Source: RHKX01 sp963820055 (GTDB lineage Bacteria; Actinomycetota; Thermoleophilia; Solirubrobacterales; 70-9). From it: 64,000 nt of DNA. The stretch's first letter is position 1; the number at the start of each line of letters is the position of its first letter. This document shows positions 51,656 to 60,405 of the stretch, one piece after another. The position numbers were made by a program, and so were the translations under genes. The DNA is taken from positions 558,001 to 622,000 of the forward strand of contig CAWFYJ010000004.1 in the NCBI GenBank assembly GCA_963820055.1. Reading direction: 5' to 3'. Under the pieces are notes generated by a model. It made no database searches. It saw only the letters and a list, made by a program, of their open reading frames with translations, and was not told the origin of the DNA.

Positions 51656-52591
51656 TCAGCGGGGGCCGAGGCCGTGCTCGAGCGCGCCCTTGACGGACGC
51701 GTCGAGGGAGTTGATCCGCGCCAGCGCCAGCGCCTCGGCGGAAGCGAAGCCGGAGCCGGCGCCGCGGGCGCGTCCCGCCGCCTCTGGGCCGTGGTGGCTG
51801 AGCACGCAGTGGAGCAGCGCCAGGCGCCGGGGCGGCTCGAGCGACGCGGCGGCGGGTTCGATCAGGGAGGCGCCGATCTGGAGGTGGCCGAGCATCGCCC
51901 CCTCCTCGCTGATCCCGAACTCGGCGCCGTATGTGAACTCGCGCGCCTTGCCGACGTCGTGGAGCAGCGCGGCCGCCATCAGCAGGTCCGAGTCGAGCTT
52001 GGGATGGAGCTGGCAGACCTCGCCGACGAGGGTCCCGACGGCGACGGTGTGCTCGAGCAGCCCGCCGAGGTAGGCGTGGTGGCCGCCGCGGGTGCAGGGC
52101 GCGCGCCGGAACTCGGAGGCGACGGGCTCGGTGTCGAGGACCCGCTCGACCACCTCGCGGAGGCCCGGGTCGTAGACCTCGCGGGTCAGATGCTCCAGGA
52201 ACCCGTTCAGCTCCTCGGCCGAGCGGTACGCGGACGGCAGGAACTCGGCGGGGTCGAACGAGCCCGGTTCGATCTTCCGGAGGGCGCTGACCTCGGCCGA
52301 GAGATTGCCGCGGAAGCGCTCGACCTTGCCCTTGACCTCGATGGCGTCGCCGCGCTCGAAGCGGGCACCGAGGACGTCGACGTCGCGGAAGATGCGGGCC
52401 GGGATCGACCCGGTCCGGTCCCGGAGCTCGAGGCTCAGGTAGGGAGAGCCGTTCTTCGCCTGCTGCCGGTCCTTGCGAACCACCGCGAACCGCCCCGTGA
52501 GGGGTCGGCCTGGTTGCAGCGCCGCGATCCCCTCGGGGGACGGAGCTGCTGCGGGATTGGCGGGGGCCTCATCGATGGGCCGATGATGCAA
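51656..52591 (-). CDS. YhaM-like 3'-5' exoribonuclease (OB fold plus HD domain)
   Basis: The protein has about 311 residues. An N-terminal OB-fold (GRFAVVRKDRQQAKNGSPYLSLELRD and ARIFRDVDVLG, residues about 20-90) precedes an HD domain with GGLLEHTVAVG, LLHDVGKAREF and LHCVLSHHG, as in YhaM/CBF1 nucleases. The start is uncertain: TTG 52591 is used here. ATG 52672, overlapping the divergent PAC2 start, would add 27 residues. Confidence 0.82.
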   Translation of the reverse strand: MHHRPIDEAPANPAAAPSPEGIAALQPGRPLTGRFAVVRKDRQQAKNGSPYLSLELRDRTGSIPARIFRDVDVLGARFERGDAIEVKGKVERFRGNLSAEVSALRKIEPGSFDPAEFLPSAYRSAEELNGFLEHLTREVYDPGLREVVERVLDTEPVASEFRRAPCTRGGHHAYLGGLLEHTVAVGTLVGEVCQLHPKLDSDLLMAAALLHDVGKAREFTYGAEFGISEEGAMLGHLQIGASLIEPAAASLEPPRRLALLHCVLSHHGPEAAGRARGAGSGFASAEALALARINSLDASVKGALEHGLGPR

Positions 52592-52658
52592 TGCCGGCCG
52601 GACGAATCGCGGCGACGACCGGCCCGATCGCCAACCCGCGGCCGCTACTGTGAACCCG

Positions 52659-53522
52659 ATGGATCCGATCATCTGGGAACGGGAGCCGCCGGAGCTGCGC
52701 TCGCCGGTGCTCGTCGCCTCGTTCTCAGGCTGGAACGACGCCGCCAGCGCAGCCGGGACGGCGCTGGGCGCGATCGGAGCCTCGCTCGAGACCGAGCTGG
52801 TGGCCCGCATCGACCCGGAGGAGTTCTTCGACTTCCAGGCCAACCGCCCGACCATCGAGATCTCCGGCGGCGAGATGCAGGGCGTCGAGTGGCCCGACAA
52901 CCTGATCGTCGCCGCGACCGCCGAGGGCGCCGAGCGGGACCTGCTCGTGATCAGCGGGACCGAGCCGAGCGTCCGCTGGCGCAGCTTCTGCAGCGCCGTA
53001 CTCGACGTCGCCGAAGCATGCGGTGTCGAATCCGTCGTCACCTTCGGCTCCCTGATCGCCGACGTCGCCCACACCCGCCCGGTGCCGATCACCGGCCTCG
53101 CGACCGACGACGCGATGATCGCCCAGCTCGGCTTCGAAGATGTCGCCTACGAAGGGCCGACCGGGATCCTCGGGATCTTCCACGCCGCCTGCCGCGAGCG
53201 CGGAATCGCCGCGGCCAGCCTCTGGGCCGCCGTCCCCCACTATGCGGCGGCCGTCCCGAACCCGAAGGCCGGCCTGGCGCTGCTGCGCCGGCTCGAGGGG
53301 ATGATCGGGATCGCCGTCGAGGCTTCCGACCTCGAGGAGGCCGCCGCCGCATTCGAGCAGCAGGTGACGGAGGCAGTCGCGGCGAACCCGGAGATCAAGG
53401 AGATGGTCGAGCAGCTCGAGGAGCAGCAGGACGAGGTCGCGGGCTTCTCTCAGGAGGACGTTCCCTCGGGAGATGCCATCGCGCGCGAGTTCCAGCGGTT
53501 CCTGCGACAGCAGCGCGACTGA
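52659..53522 (+). CDS. PAC2 family protein
   Basis: The 287-residue protein matches the PAC2 (proteasome assembly chaperone 2) family: VLVASFSGWNDAASAAGTAL, FDFQANRPTIEI, SGTEPSVRWRSFCSAVLDVAE, GSLIADVAHTRPVPITG, GPTGILGIFHAAC and AVPHYAAAVPNPKAGLALLRRL. Actinobacteria have proteasomes, but the family's role here is unproven. A TACTGT -10 box ends 7 bases before ATG 52659, which favours this start over GTG 52650. Confidence 0.88.
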   Translation: MDPIIWEREPPELRSPVLVASFSGWNDAASAAGTALGAIGASLETELVARIDPEEFFDFQANRPTIEISGGEMQGVEWPDNLIVAATAEGAERDLLVISGTEPSVRWRSFCSAVLDVAEACGVESVVTFGSLIADVAHTRPVPITGLATDDAMIAQLGFEDVAYEGPTGILGIFHAACRERGIAAASLWAAVPHYAAAVPNPKAGLALLRRLEGMIGIAVEASDLEEAAAAFEQQVTEAVAANPEIKEMVEQLEEQQDEVAGFSQEDVPSGDAIAREFQRFLRQQRD

Positions 53523-53575
53523 CGTCCCGGATCCTCATCCGACTCTCATCGTCGGCCGCGACGGTGGTCGGGAAG

Positions 53576-53594
53576 GGCCGCGAGCGACGCGGCC
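53576..53594. other. hairpin in leader of secreted protein gene
   Basis: GGCCGCG (53576-53582) and CGCGGCC (53588-53594) are perfect complements around a 5-base loop. They lie 20 bases before the start at 53614, just upstream of the Shine-Dalgarno AAGGAG. It may be the end of the PAC2 transcript or an RNA structure in the leader. Confidence 0.4.
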
Positions 53595-53613
53595 TCCGAC
53601 CGAAGGAGTACCG

Positions 53614-54327
53614 ATGAGAACCCGAACTGGAATTCGCGCCGGAGCCGCCATCGCCGCCCTGGCCGTCGCCCTGACCGTCGTCGGATCGGCGGTCGCATCG
53701 CCGCGAGGGTCCGGCTACGGCAAGAACTCGGCCCGGATCACGAACCGGTACCTGCCGATCTCGAAGTTCGATCGCTGCGTCCTGCGCGGCAAGGATGGCC
53801 GACAGCGGCTCGGCATCGTCCGCGTCCTGCAGTCGCGCACGAAGCGGATCAGCTTCGGGGGCCGGACCGTCAGGGCCGCCGTGGTCCGCGACACCGTCAC
53901 CGATCTCCGGTCGGACCGGAAGATCGAGCGGACGGTCGACTATTTCGCCCAAGATCGCCGCGGCGGGGTCCACTACCTCGGCGAGGACGTGAACGAGTAC
54001 CTGAAGAACGGCTCGGTCACCCATGAGGGCCAGTGGCGTGCCGGCCGCGACGGAGCACGCCCGGGCCTGCTGATGCCCGCGAACGTCAGGAAGGGTCGCA
54101 AGTTCAAGTCGGAGAACGCCCACGGGATCGCGGTCGAGAAGGACACGATCGCCGCGACCGGGCTGACCGAAAAGGTCCGGGGTGAGACCTACCGGCACGT
54201 GATCCGGATCCGCGAGCACGCGACGGTGCCGAAGCCAGGCGAGTTCGAGACCAAGACCTATGCCCCCGGCGTCGGAGTCATCACCGAGGCGAACGGCGGC
54301 GTCGGCCTCGTCGGCTGCTCCCGCTAG
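53614..54327 (+). CDS. secreted protein of unknown function
   Basis: The 237-residue protein has a signal peptide (about residues 8-28, ending AVASP) and a beta-rich mature domain with RTVDYFAQDRRGGVHYLGEDVNEY, GARPGLLMPA and EFETKTYAPGVGVI. Secreted actinobacterial proteins of this pattern are known but have no defined role. AAGGAG precedes the ATG by 6 bases. It overlaps the convergent helicase-nuclease stop by four bases. Confidence 0.72.
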   Translation: MRTRTGIRAGAAIAALAVALTVVGSAVASPRGSGYGKNSARITNRYLPISKFDRCVLRGKDGRQRLGIVRVLQSRTKRISFGGRTVRAAVVRDTVTDLRSDRKIERTVDYFAQDRRGGVHYLGEDVNEYLKNGSVTHEGQWRAGRDGARPGLLMPANVRKGRKFKSENAHGIAVEKDTIAATGLTEKVRGETYRHVIRIREHATVPKPGEFETKTYAPGVGVITEANGGVGLVGCSR

Positions 54328-57300
54328 GCCTCAGAGGCCGGGCAGATCAGGCGGTAGTCACACCACGAGCAGACGTTGAAGTCGGGCCGCGGCTCGAAGT
54401 CCTGGCCGGTGATCCCGGCCGAGACTTCGACCACGGTCCTCTCGACCCGCTCCATCGCATCCGCCTCACCGCCCGCGGGGACCTTCTCGTCGTCGAGCAC
54501 GTACCAGTAGGCGCCGTCGGCGGCCTCGATGTCCCAGGCCTCGCGGGCGGCAACGCGGTAGAGCGCGATCTGCAGGTCGTCGACGAGGTCGGCGGCCTTC
54601 TTCGGCGGACCGGTCTTGTAGTCGATGAGCTCGTAGCTGCCGTCGGGATGGCGGTCGACGCGGTCGACGCGTCCGCCGATCGTCGTGTCGCCGATCTTGA
54701 ACGAGAAGCGGCGCTCGAGCCAGACCGGGCGGGCGGCCCCGGCGCTGTGGCGCTCGTGGTAGCGGGCGAGCGCGGCGACGGCGCGGTCGCGGTACTGCAG
54801 TTCGTCGTCGGAGAAGCCGAATCCGGTCCGCCGCCAGCCCGCCTCGAACAGCCCGAGCAGGCGGTTCAGGCCGCCCTCGTCGCCGCCGAGATCGGCATCC
54901 CGGATCTCGTCGGAGTGGTAGCGCTCGAGGACGTTGTGGACGAGGATCCCGAACCGCTGGTTGATCGTCGGCTCCTGCGGGATCGCGAAGACGCGGGCGA
55001 ACTTGTACTTGAGCGGGCAGGTCCGGTAGAGGTCGACGTCGGAGGCCGAGAGCGCGAGGCCGCCGGCCCGCTTCGGCAGGAACGCCTCGAGCCCGGGCTC
55101 GGCCCGGCTCGCCAGCTCCTCGCTGCGCCGCGTCCGGTCCCGGCCCTCGTCGAGGACGTATTCGTCGAGCGCCGAGCGGTTGAGCTCGACGAGCTGCTCG
55201 GGGGTTGCGATCCGGCCGATCAGCTCGTTCAGCGCCGCGATCGCGTCACGCTCCGACTCCGTTCCCGGCCGCTGGATGAGCGCGGCGAGCTTGAGCAGCT
55301 CGAAGTAGCGGGCGACCGCCCGGTTGACGTCCTCGGCGGTGTCGAGCCGCATCTCGCTGAGCGCGGCGCCGGCGCGCCAGGACGCCTCGAGCACCTCGTC
55401 GCGAAGCATCCGGTAGGTGGCGTGGAGACCCTCGGCCGGGCCGAACAGCTCCTCCTCGTGGGGCTCCTCCTCGCCGCCGATCGCCTCGCGGACCGCCTCG
55501 TAGAGGGGTGACGGGACGCTGTCGGCTCCGCGCACCTGCTCGGGGTGGGAGAGGACGACCGAGGTGCGGGCGCGGCTGATGGCGAGGTAGGCACGACGGG
55601 CCCGGAGCGCGTCGGCGACGTCCTCGCCGGGCGGGCGATCGCCCTCGAGCAACTCCGCCGGGATCCAGTCGGTGCGGTCGGCTCCCCAGCGGAGGGCGCC
55701 GCGGCCGAGGCCGAGCAGGTAGACGCGGTCGAAGTCCATCCCCTTGACCTGTTCCGGTTCGGCGAGCAGAACCGCGTTCTGCGGCGGCGGTTCAGCGGGG
55801 CGGCTGAACCGCTGGCCGGCCTCGCCGACCGCGGCGAGGTAGCGGACGAAGTCGCGGGTCGATCCGTCGGGGCGCCGGCGCGTCCACCCGGCGGCCAGCT
55901 CGGCGAGCCGCGAGAGGTTGACGAGGCGCTCGGCGGTCTCCGGGCTCGCCGCGAAGAGGCCGTGGCGGCGGAAGCCGACCCGCTCGATAAGCCGGCGGAC
56001 GAAGACGTCGGCGCGGAGGCCGTCGAAGGCGTTGGCGGCGGCGCGGTAGAGCTTCAGGAAGGCGCGGAGACGGTCGCGCGACGGCGGCGGCAGCTGCGGG
56101 CTCTCGAGCGATGCCTCGACCGCCGAGATCATGTCGAGCTTGCGGCGCCGCGCAATCGTCGTGCAGCGGGCGAGGTCGACCGAGCGCAGCTCGACCGGCG
56201 GCCGGGTCAGCGCCCTGACGACCGCCGCCGAGTCGTTCGGGTCGGCGAGCGCCCGCAGCCAGGCGATCGCGTCGCGGATCTCGGGCCGGCCGAAGAAGGC
56301 GGCCGAGCCGGAGCTCCGGAAGGGGATGTTGCGCTCCTCGAGCGCGGCCGCGATCAGGCGGCTCTCGCGGGCGGACGCGCCGGTGAGGACGCAGATGTCC
56401 TCGGGCCTGCTCTCCCCCGACGCCAGCCGGTGCTCGATCTCTCGAGCCACCGCCTGAGCTTCGGCGCGCTCGTTCGCGCAGCGCCAGAAGCGCAGCTCGG
56501 CGTCGGCGTCGTCGCCCGAGACCGCCGGGGAAGCAGCGACGGGCAGCGCCTCCCGGTAGGAGCCGGGTACGAGCCCGGCCGCTGTTGAGGTCGCCGTCGC
56601 CAGCCGGCCGCGGGAGCGGCGGCTCGCGCCGAGCTCGAACCGCTCGGCTGCCGGGAAGCGGCTCAGGAACGCGAGCGCCGCGCCCTCGCCGAAGCCGCGA
56701 TTCGCCCGCAGGCCCTGATCGGGATCGCAGGTGGCGATCACGTTTCCGTGCGGGGCGAGCAACGGCAGACAGGCGATCCGGGGCCGGCCCGCGTCCTCGA
56801 GCTCGTCGACGAGGAGCCATTCGAAGCGTTCGCCGAGGGCGGCGCTGAGGTCGGGGTGGCGGGTCAGGACGCGCCCGAGCTCGAGCACGAGCTCGTTCTC
56901 GTCGAGCATGCCGAGCTCGAGCATTATCGAATCGTGCCGGTCGAAGACCTCGCTGAACTCGAGCTCGCGAAGCGCGACCTCGCGCTCCGAGCGGCCAGCG
57001 GCGCCGCGCTCAGCGGCTCGCGCGCGATCGCGAAGGTCGGCTGGGCCGATCCCCTCGGCCTTGAGGAGGTCGATGCGCTCCAGCAGCCCGGCGAGAAGGC
57101 CCGACGGGTTGCCGCGGATCTCGTGGCGACGCAGGGGCAGCGAGTCGAGCCGGTCGAGCAGCAGCGCGAGGCGGTCAGCGGGACCTGCGACCTCGAAGAA
57201 CGGGTCGATGCCGGCCTCGAGCGCGTAATCGCGGAGGAGGCGTTCCCCGAGCCCCGGCCAGGTCTCGATCCAGACCTCCTCGAACGAGCCGCTGAGCAGC

Positions 57301-57509
57301 TCGGCGACGCGGCCGCGGAGCCGCGCCCGGTTCGCGGCCGTCTGGGTGATGACGAGGATCCGCTCGATCGGCGTGCCCGCCTCGGCGAGCGCCGCGACCT
57401 TGCGGGCGACCAGCTCGGTGCGGCCGGAGCCGGCCGGGCCGCGGACGAGCGCCGTCCCCGAGTCGATCGCAAGCGCTCGCGCGAAACCGTCGCTGTCTGA
57501 TCCCTCCAT
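54324..57509 (-). CDS. UvrD-like helicase with Fe-S PD-(D/E)XK nuclease domain
   Basis: The 1061-residue protein has UvrD-type motifs: Walker A GPAGSGRTE (residues 24-32), WLLVDELEDAG (motif II), QVKGMDFDRVYLLGLGRG (motif V) and AISRARTSVVLSHP (motif VI). The C-terminal nuclease has GGRVDRVDRHPDG and ELIDYKTG (PD-(D/E)XK), plus Cys at about 830 (RTCPLKYKF) and Cys1047, 1050, 1056, an iron-sulfur cluster pattern as in AddB/AdnA. The Walker lysine is Arg30. A TACGGT -10 box ends 7 bases before ATG 57509. No partner subunit is nearby. It may act in double-strand break processing. Confidence 0.88.
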   Translation of the reverse strand: MEGSDSDGFARALAIDSGTALVRGPAGSGRTELVARKVAALAEAGTPIERILVITQTAANRARLRGRVAELLSGSFEEVWIETWPGLGERLLRDYALEAGIDPFFEVAGPADRLALLLDRLDSLPLRRHEIRGNPSGLLAGLLERIDLLKAEGIGPADLRDRARAAERGAAGRSEREVALRELEFSEVFDRHDSIMLELGMLDENELVLELGRVLTRHPDLSAALGERFEWLLVDELEDAGRPRIACLPLLAPHGNVIATCDPDQGLRANRGFGEGAALAFLSRFPAAERFELGASRRSRGRLATATSTAAGLVPGSYREALPVAASPAVSGDDADAELRFWRCANERAEAQAVAREIEHRLASGESRPEDICVLTGASARESRLIAAALEERNIPFRSSGSAAFFGRPEIRDAIAWLRALADPNDSAAVVRALTRPPVELRSVDLARCTTIARRRKLDMISAVEASLESPQLPPPSRDRLRAFLKLYRAAANAFDGLRADVFVRRLIERVGFRRHGLFAASPETAERLVNLSRLAELAAGWTRRRPDGSTRDFVRYLAAVGEAGQRFSRPAEPPPQNAVLLAEPEQVKGMDFDRVYLLGLGRGALRWGADRTDWIPAELLEGDRPPGEDVADALRARRAYLAISRARTSVVLSHPEQVRGADSVPSPLYEAVREAIGGEEEPHEEELFGPAEGLHATYRMLRDEVLEASWRAGAALSEMRLDTAEDVNRAVARYFELLKLAALIQRPGTESERDAIAALNELIGRIATPEQLVELNRSALDEYVLDEGRDRTRRSEELASRAEPGLEAFLPKRAGGLALSASDVDLYRTCPLKYKFARVFAIPQEPTINQRFGILVHNVLERYHSDEIRDADLGGDEGGLNRLLGLFEAGWRRTGFGFSDDELQYRDRAVAALARYHERHSAGAARPVWLERRFSFKIGDTTIGGRVDRVDRHPDGSYELIDYKTGPPKKAADLVDDLQIALYRVAAREAWDIEAADGAYWYVLDDEKVPAGGEADAMERVERTVVEVSAGITGQDFEPRPDFNVCSWCDYRLICPASEA

Positions 57510-57569
57510 CGACCCAACCGTACCGGTGCCCGGAGGGCTCGCCAAGCGGCCCCCAATACCATTGGCGAG

Positions 57570-58409
57570 GTGAATCCGGAGATCGATTGGCTCGACGCGT
57601 GTCGTCGCATGGCGGCCCGCCAGGCGGACCTCTTCGCGACGACCCGGGGCATCGCGGCCCGCACGCAGTACGAGGGACGGGGCGAGGGCGGCGACATGAC
57701 GCTGAAGCTCGACCGCCAGTGCGAGGACATCGTCTTCGAGGAGCTCGAGCGGATCGCGGCCGCCGGCGCGGGCCTATCGGCCGTCAGCGAGGAACGCGGC
57801 GAGGTGCTCCTCGGCGAGGGCGAGCCGCGGCACCGGGTCGTCATCGACCCGATCGACGGCTCGATGAACGTACGCCGCACGATTCCGTCCCACTCCCTTT
57901 CGGTCGCGGTCGCCGACGGCGAGTCGATGGCCGACGTTCACTTCGGATTCGTCCACGACTTCGGGGCCGGCGAGGAGTTCTCCGCCGTTCGCGGCGACGG
58001 TGCACGGCTGAACGGCATCCGCATCGAGCCCCGCACCGAGGAGATGCCGCTCGAGGTCGTCGGCCTCGAGTCGGCCGATCCGCGCTGGATCGTCGGCGCA
58101 ATCGACGCGCTGCAAGGCAAGGCCTACCGGGTCCGGTCGGTCGGCTCGATCGCGATCACCCTCAGCTACGTGGCGTGCGGGCGCTTCGACGGGATGTTCT
58201 CCGCCCGCGGTTGCCGCTCGGTCGACGCGGCGGCAGCGCAGCTGATCGTCCGCGAGGCGGGCGGCGAGATGGTCTTCGTCGGCTACGAGCTGGCCGACGC
58301 GGCCCTCGACCTCGACACCCGCTACCCCGTCGCCGCCGTCCTGTCGGCCGAGCACCTCGAGACCGTGCTCGCCGCCCAGGAGGCCGGCGTCGTCCATCAG
58401 GCCGGCTGA
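57570..58409 (+). CDS. inositol monophosphatase family protein
   Basis: The 279-residue protein has the IMPase metal site: EERGEVLLGEG, VVIDPIDGSMN (about residues 90-100) and CRSVDAAAAQLIVREAGG near the end, equivalent to the WDxAAG motif. Substrate could be inositol phosphate, fructose-1,6-bisphosphate or histidinol phosphate. Start GTG 57570 follows a TACCAT -10 box by 7 bases. The gene leads an operon with the DUF2342 protein 21 bases downstream. Confidence 0.88.
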   Translation: MNPEIDWLDACRRMAARQADLFATTRGIAARTQYEGRGEGGDMTLKLDRQCEDIVFEELERIAAAGAGLSAVSEERGEVLLGEGEPRHRVVIDPIDGSMNVRRTIPSHSLSVAVADGESMADVHFGFVHDFGAGEEFSAVRGDGARLNGIRIEPRTEEMPLEVVGLESADPRWIVGAIDALQGKAYRVRSVGSIAITLSYVACGRFDGMFSARGCRSVDAAAAQLIVREAGGEMVFVGYELADAALDLDTRYPVAAVLSAEHLETVLAAQEAGVVHQAG

Positions 58410-58430
58410 CCGGCCGGACCGGAACGGATC

Positions 58431-59486
58431 GTGAGCGAGCTCGTCGACTGGGGGCTGGCCGAGCGCATCGCGACGCTCGGGCTCGGGGGCGGGCCGGCGG
58501 CGATGGCCTCGGCGCCCGACCTCGGCGCCTCGGGCGAGCGCGCCGCGGCGGCCGTTCGCCGCTACACGGCCCTCGAGACGGTCGAGCCGCTTCCGGAGCC
58601 CGAGTGGGTGAGCCGGCGGCGCTGGGTCGAGATCAATCTGCTCTCGGTCCGTGACCTGACCGGGGCGATCGCGACCCGGCTCGAGGGCACGGCCGGCTCC
58701 GGACCGCTCTCCGTCGTCGCCGGCCGCGTGCTGGCGTTCGAGATCGGCGGGCTGCTGGCGTTCGCCTCCCGCCACGTCCTCGGCCAGTACGAGTACCCGC
58801 TCTTCGGTGGCGATCGCGAACCGCGCCTCCTCTTCGTCGGCGAGAACATCGACGGCGCCGCCACCCAACTCGGAGCCGAGCCCGGTCTCCTGCTCGACTG
58901 GATCGCCCTGCATGAGACGACGCACTCCGTCCAGTTCGCCGCGGCGCCCTGGCTGCGCACCTACATCGGCGACCTGGCGCGGACTCTGCTCGCCGAGGCG
59001 CCGGTCCGGCTCCCGGCCCGCGAGATCCTCGACCGCGCCCGGCGGATCGCCTCGGGGGATCCTCGCCGCTTCCTCGACGAGATCCGCGCCTCCGATCCGG
59101 TCTCGCTCCTCGCGCCCGCGGAGTCGGTCGCCACGATCAATGCCGTGCAGGTTGCGATGGCCTCCATCGAGGGCTACGCCGAGCACGTCATGGACGCCGC
59201 GGCGGACGATCTCGGCCCCGACGTCGCCCGGCTGCGGACGGCGCTCGATCGCCGTCGCCGCGAGCGCAGCCTCCCGGTCCGGCTGCTGTCCTGGCTATTC
59301 GGTTTCGAGCTGAAGCTGCGCCAGTACGAGGACGGCAAGCGGTTCTGCGACCAGGTCGTCTCAGAGGCCGGGATCGCCGGTCTCAATGCCGCCTGGAGCG
59401 GGCCCGAGACGCTCCCGGACCCGGCTGAACTCGCGGATCCCGATGCATGGATCTCTCGGGTTCTGGCCCGCGCCGCCGCCGCCTGA
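58431..59486 (+). CDS. zinc-dependent metalloprotease, DUF2342 family
   Basis: The 351-residue protein has the HExxH-like motif HETTH (His161, His165), preceded by FVGENIDGAATQLGAEPGLLLDWIALHE. EGYAEHVMDAA carries a likely third ligand. Family members are known in actinobacteria and have zincin-like folds. Start GTG 58431. It follows the IMPase in one operon. The target proteins are unknown. Confidence 0.9.
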   Translation: MSELVDWGLAERIATLGLGGGPAAMASAPDLGASGERAAAAVRRYTALETVEPLPEPEWVSRRRWVEINLLSVRDLTGAIATRLEGTAGSGPLSVVAGRVLAFEIGGLLAFASRHVLGQYEYPLFGGDREPRLLFVGENIDGAATQLGAEPGLLLDWIALHETTHSVQFAAAPWLRTYIGDLARTLLAEAPVRLPAREILDRARRIASGDPRRFLDEIRASDPVSLLAPAESVATINAVQVAMASIEGYAEHVMDAAADDLGPDVARLRTALDRRRRERSLPVRLLSWLFGFELKLRQYEDGKRFCDQVVSEAGIAGLNAAWSGPETLPDPAELADPDAWISRVLARAAAA

Positions 59487-59581
59487 GGCATCTGCGATCG
59501 ATTCACCGGGGTCTGTGACCCTACTCACAGATGGCTCTGTAACTGGCTTTGCGGGGCAGTGTAAGAACACGCGTTCGGTGC

Positions 59582-59667
59582 TACACTCTGAACATCCTTA
59601 GTTTTAAGGAACTTAGTTCCGGGCATTACTTCCAATACACCCACGACCCAAGGGGTTGAGAACTCGA
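59582..59667 (+). promoter_or_regulatory. promoter and structured leader of histone-like gene
   Basis: TACACT (59582-59587) is a probable -10 box; the -35 region is not clear. The leader holds a perfect hairpin TCCTTA-GTTT-TAAGGA (59595-59610), overlapping GGAAC-TTA-GTTCC (59608-59620), then AAGGGG (59650-59655) as a Shine-Dalgarno sequence 12 bases before the ATG. This AT-rich leader contrasts with the leaderless genes nearby. The remainder of 59487-59581 shows a GAAC-GTTC palindrome (59565-59576). Confidence 0.55.
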
Positions 59668-60294
59668 ATGGCTACCACCACCAAGACCACCGCAGCTTCG
59701 AAGAGCGCGGCACGCAGCAAGTCCAAGTCCACCACCAAGGCGCAGGCCACCAAGACCAAGACGGCCGCCAAGAAGACCGCCTCGACCGCCAAGAAGGGCG
59801 CGCAGCGCACCGCCGCACAGTCCGAGACCGCGGCCAAGAGCTCGGCCAAGGCCACCGCGGCCGATGCCACCACCACGCTCCATCAGGCACGTGCCGGCGT
59901 CAACGCCGCCGGTGAGTACGTCGTCGCCGCCGCCGAGACCGCCATCGACGTTCCCGTCGGTGCCGCCCTCACGGCCGCCGAGCGTCTCAACGACATCAGC
60001 GATCGCCTGAGCACGCCGAGCAAGCGCGAGGTCCAGGTCCGCCGGGTCCGCACGCAGCTCCGTCGCGAGCTCAACAAGGTCGAGCGTCGTGGCGGCAGCG
60101 CCCGCAAGCGCGCCCTCCAGCGCGCCAAGCGCACCCGCACCCAGATCGAGCGTGAGGCCAAGAAGCGCCGCACGCAGGTCGAGCGTGACATCAAGGCTCG
60201 TCGTCGTGACGCCGAGTCGACGCTGAAGGCCAACCGGTCTGAGGCTGAGAAGCGCGTCCGCGAGGTCAGCGAGCGGGTTCGGTCGCTGGTCTAG
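59668..60294 (+). CDS. histone H1-like DNA-binding protein
   Basis: The 208-residue protein has an N-terminal Lys/Ala/Thr/Ser-rich domain (about residues 1-70, with repeats like KKTASTAKKGAQ), a short mixed segment around residues 75-120 and a C-terminal Arg/Lys/Glu coiled helix (RKRALQRAKRTRTQIEREAKKRRTQVERD, quoted in pieces). It is expected to bind DNA like bacterial H1-type proteins. Start ATG 59668; a TTG at 59656 is less likely. It is preceded by a structured leader and followed by a strong terminator. Confidence 0.82.
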   Translation: MATTTKTTAASKSAARSKSKSTTKAQATKTKTAAKKTASTAKKGAQRTAAQSETAAKSSAKATAADATTTLHQARAGVNAAGEYVVAAAETAIDVPVGAALTAAERLNDISDRLSTPSKREVQVRRVRTQLRRELNKVERRGGSARKRALQRAKRTRTQIEREAKKRRTQVERDIKARRRDAESTLKANRSEAEKRVREVSERVRSLV

Positions 60295-60305
60295 GACCAC
60301 TTAGC

Positions 60306-60398
60306 CCGGCTGCCTCGGAGAGGAGCAGCCGGAGAAATCTGCCCGCCTCATAAATCGCGGGTAGACCGGGGGCCGACTAGTTCGACCCCCACCTCTCC
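60306..60398 (+). other. structured RNA element, cloverleaf- or pseudoknot-capable
   Basis: A 7-bp stem closes GGAGAGG (60317-60323) onto CCTCTCC (60392-60398). Inside lie GCAG/CTGC (60325-60328/60339-60342), CCGC/GCGG (60343-60346/60357-60360) and GGGGG/CCCCC (60368-60372/60386-60390). That gives a cloverleaf outline, with CTCATAAATC and GTTCGA in loops. Alternatively CCGGCTGC/GCAGCCGG (60306-60313/60325-60332) forms a hairpin whose loop holds GGAGAGG, allowing a pseudoknot with CCTCTCC. It does not satisfy tRNA T-arm geometry. It could be a 3' UTR RNA or a sRNA. Confidence 0.45.
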
Positions 60399-60405
60399 TC
60401 CCCGG

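Noticed and set aside
60317..60398. A genuine tRNA gene
   Set aside because: T-arm does not fit a 5-bp stem with 7-base loop, the anticodon-like loop has 10 bases, and the usual U8 is missing.
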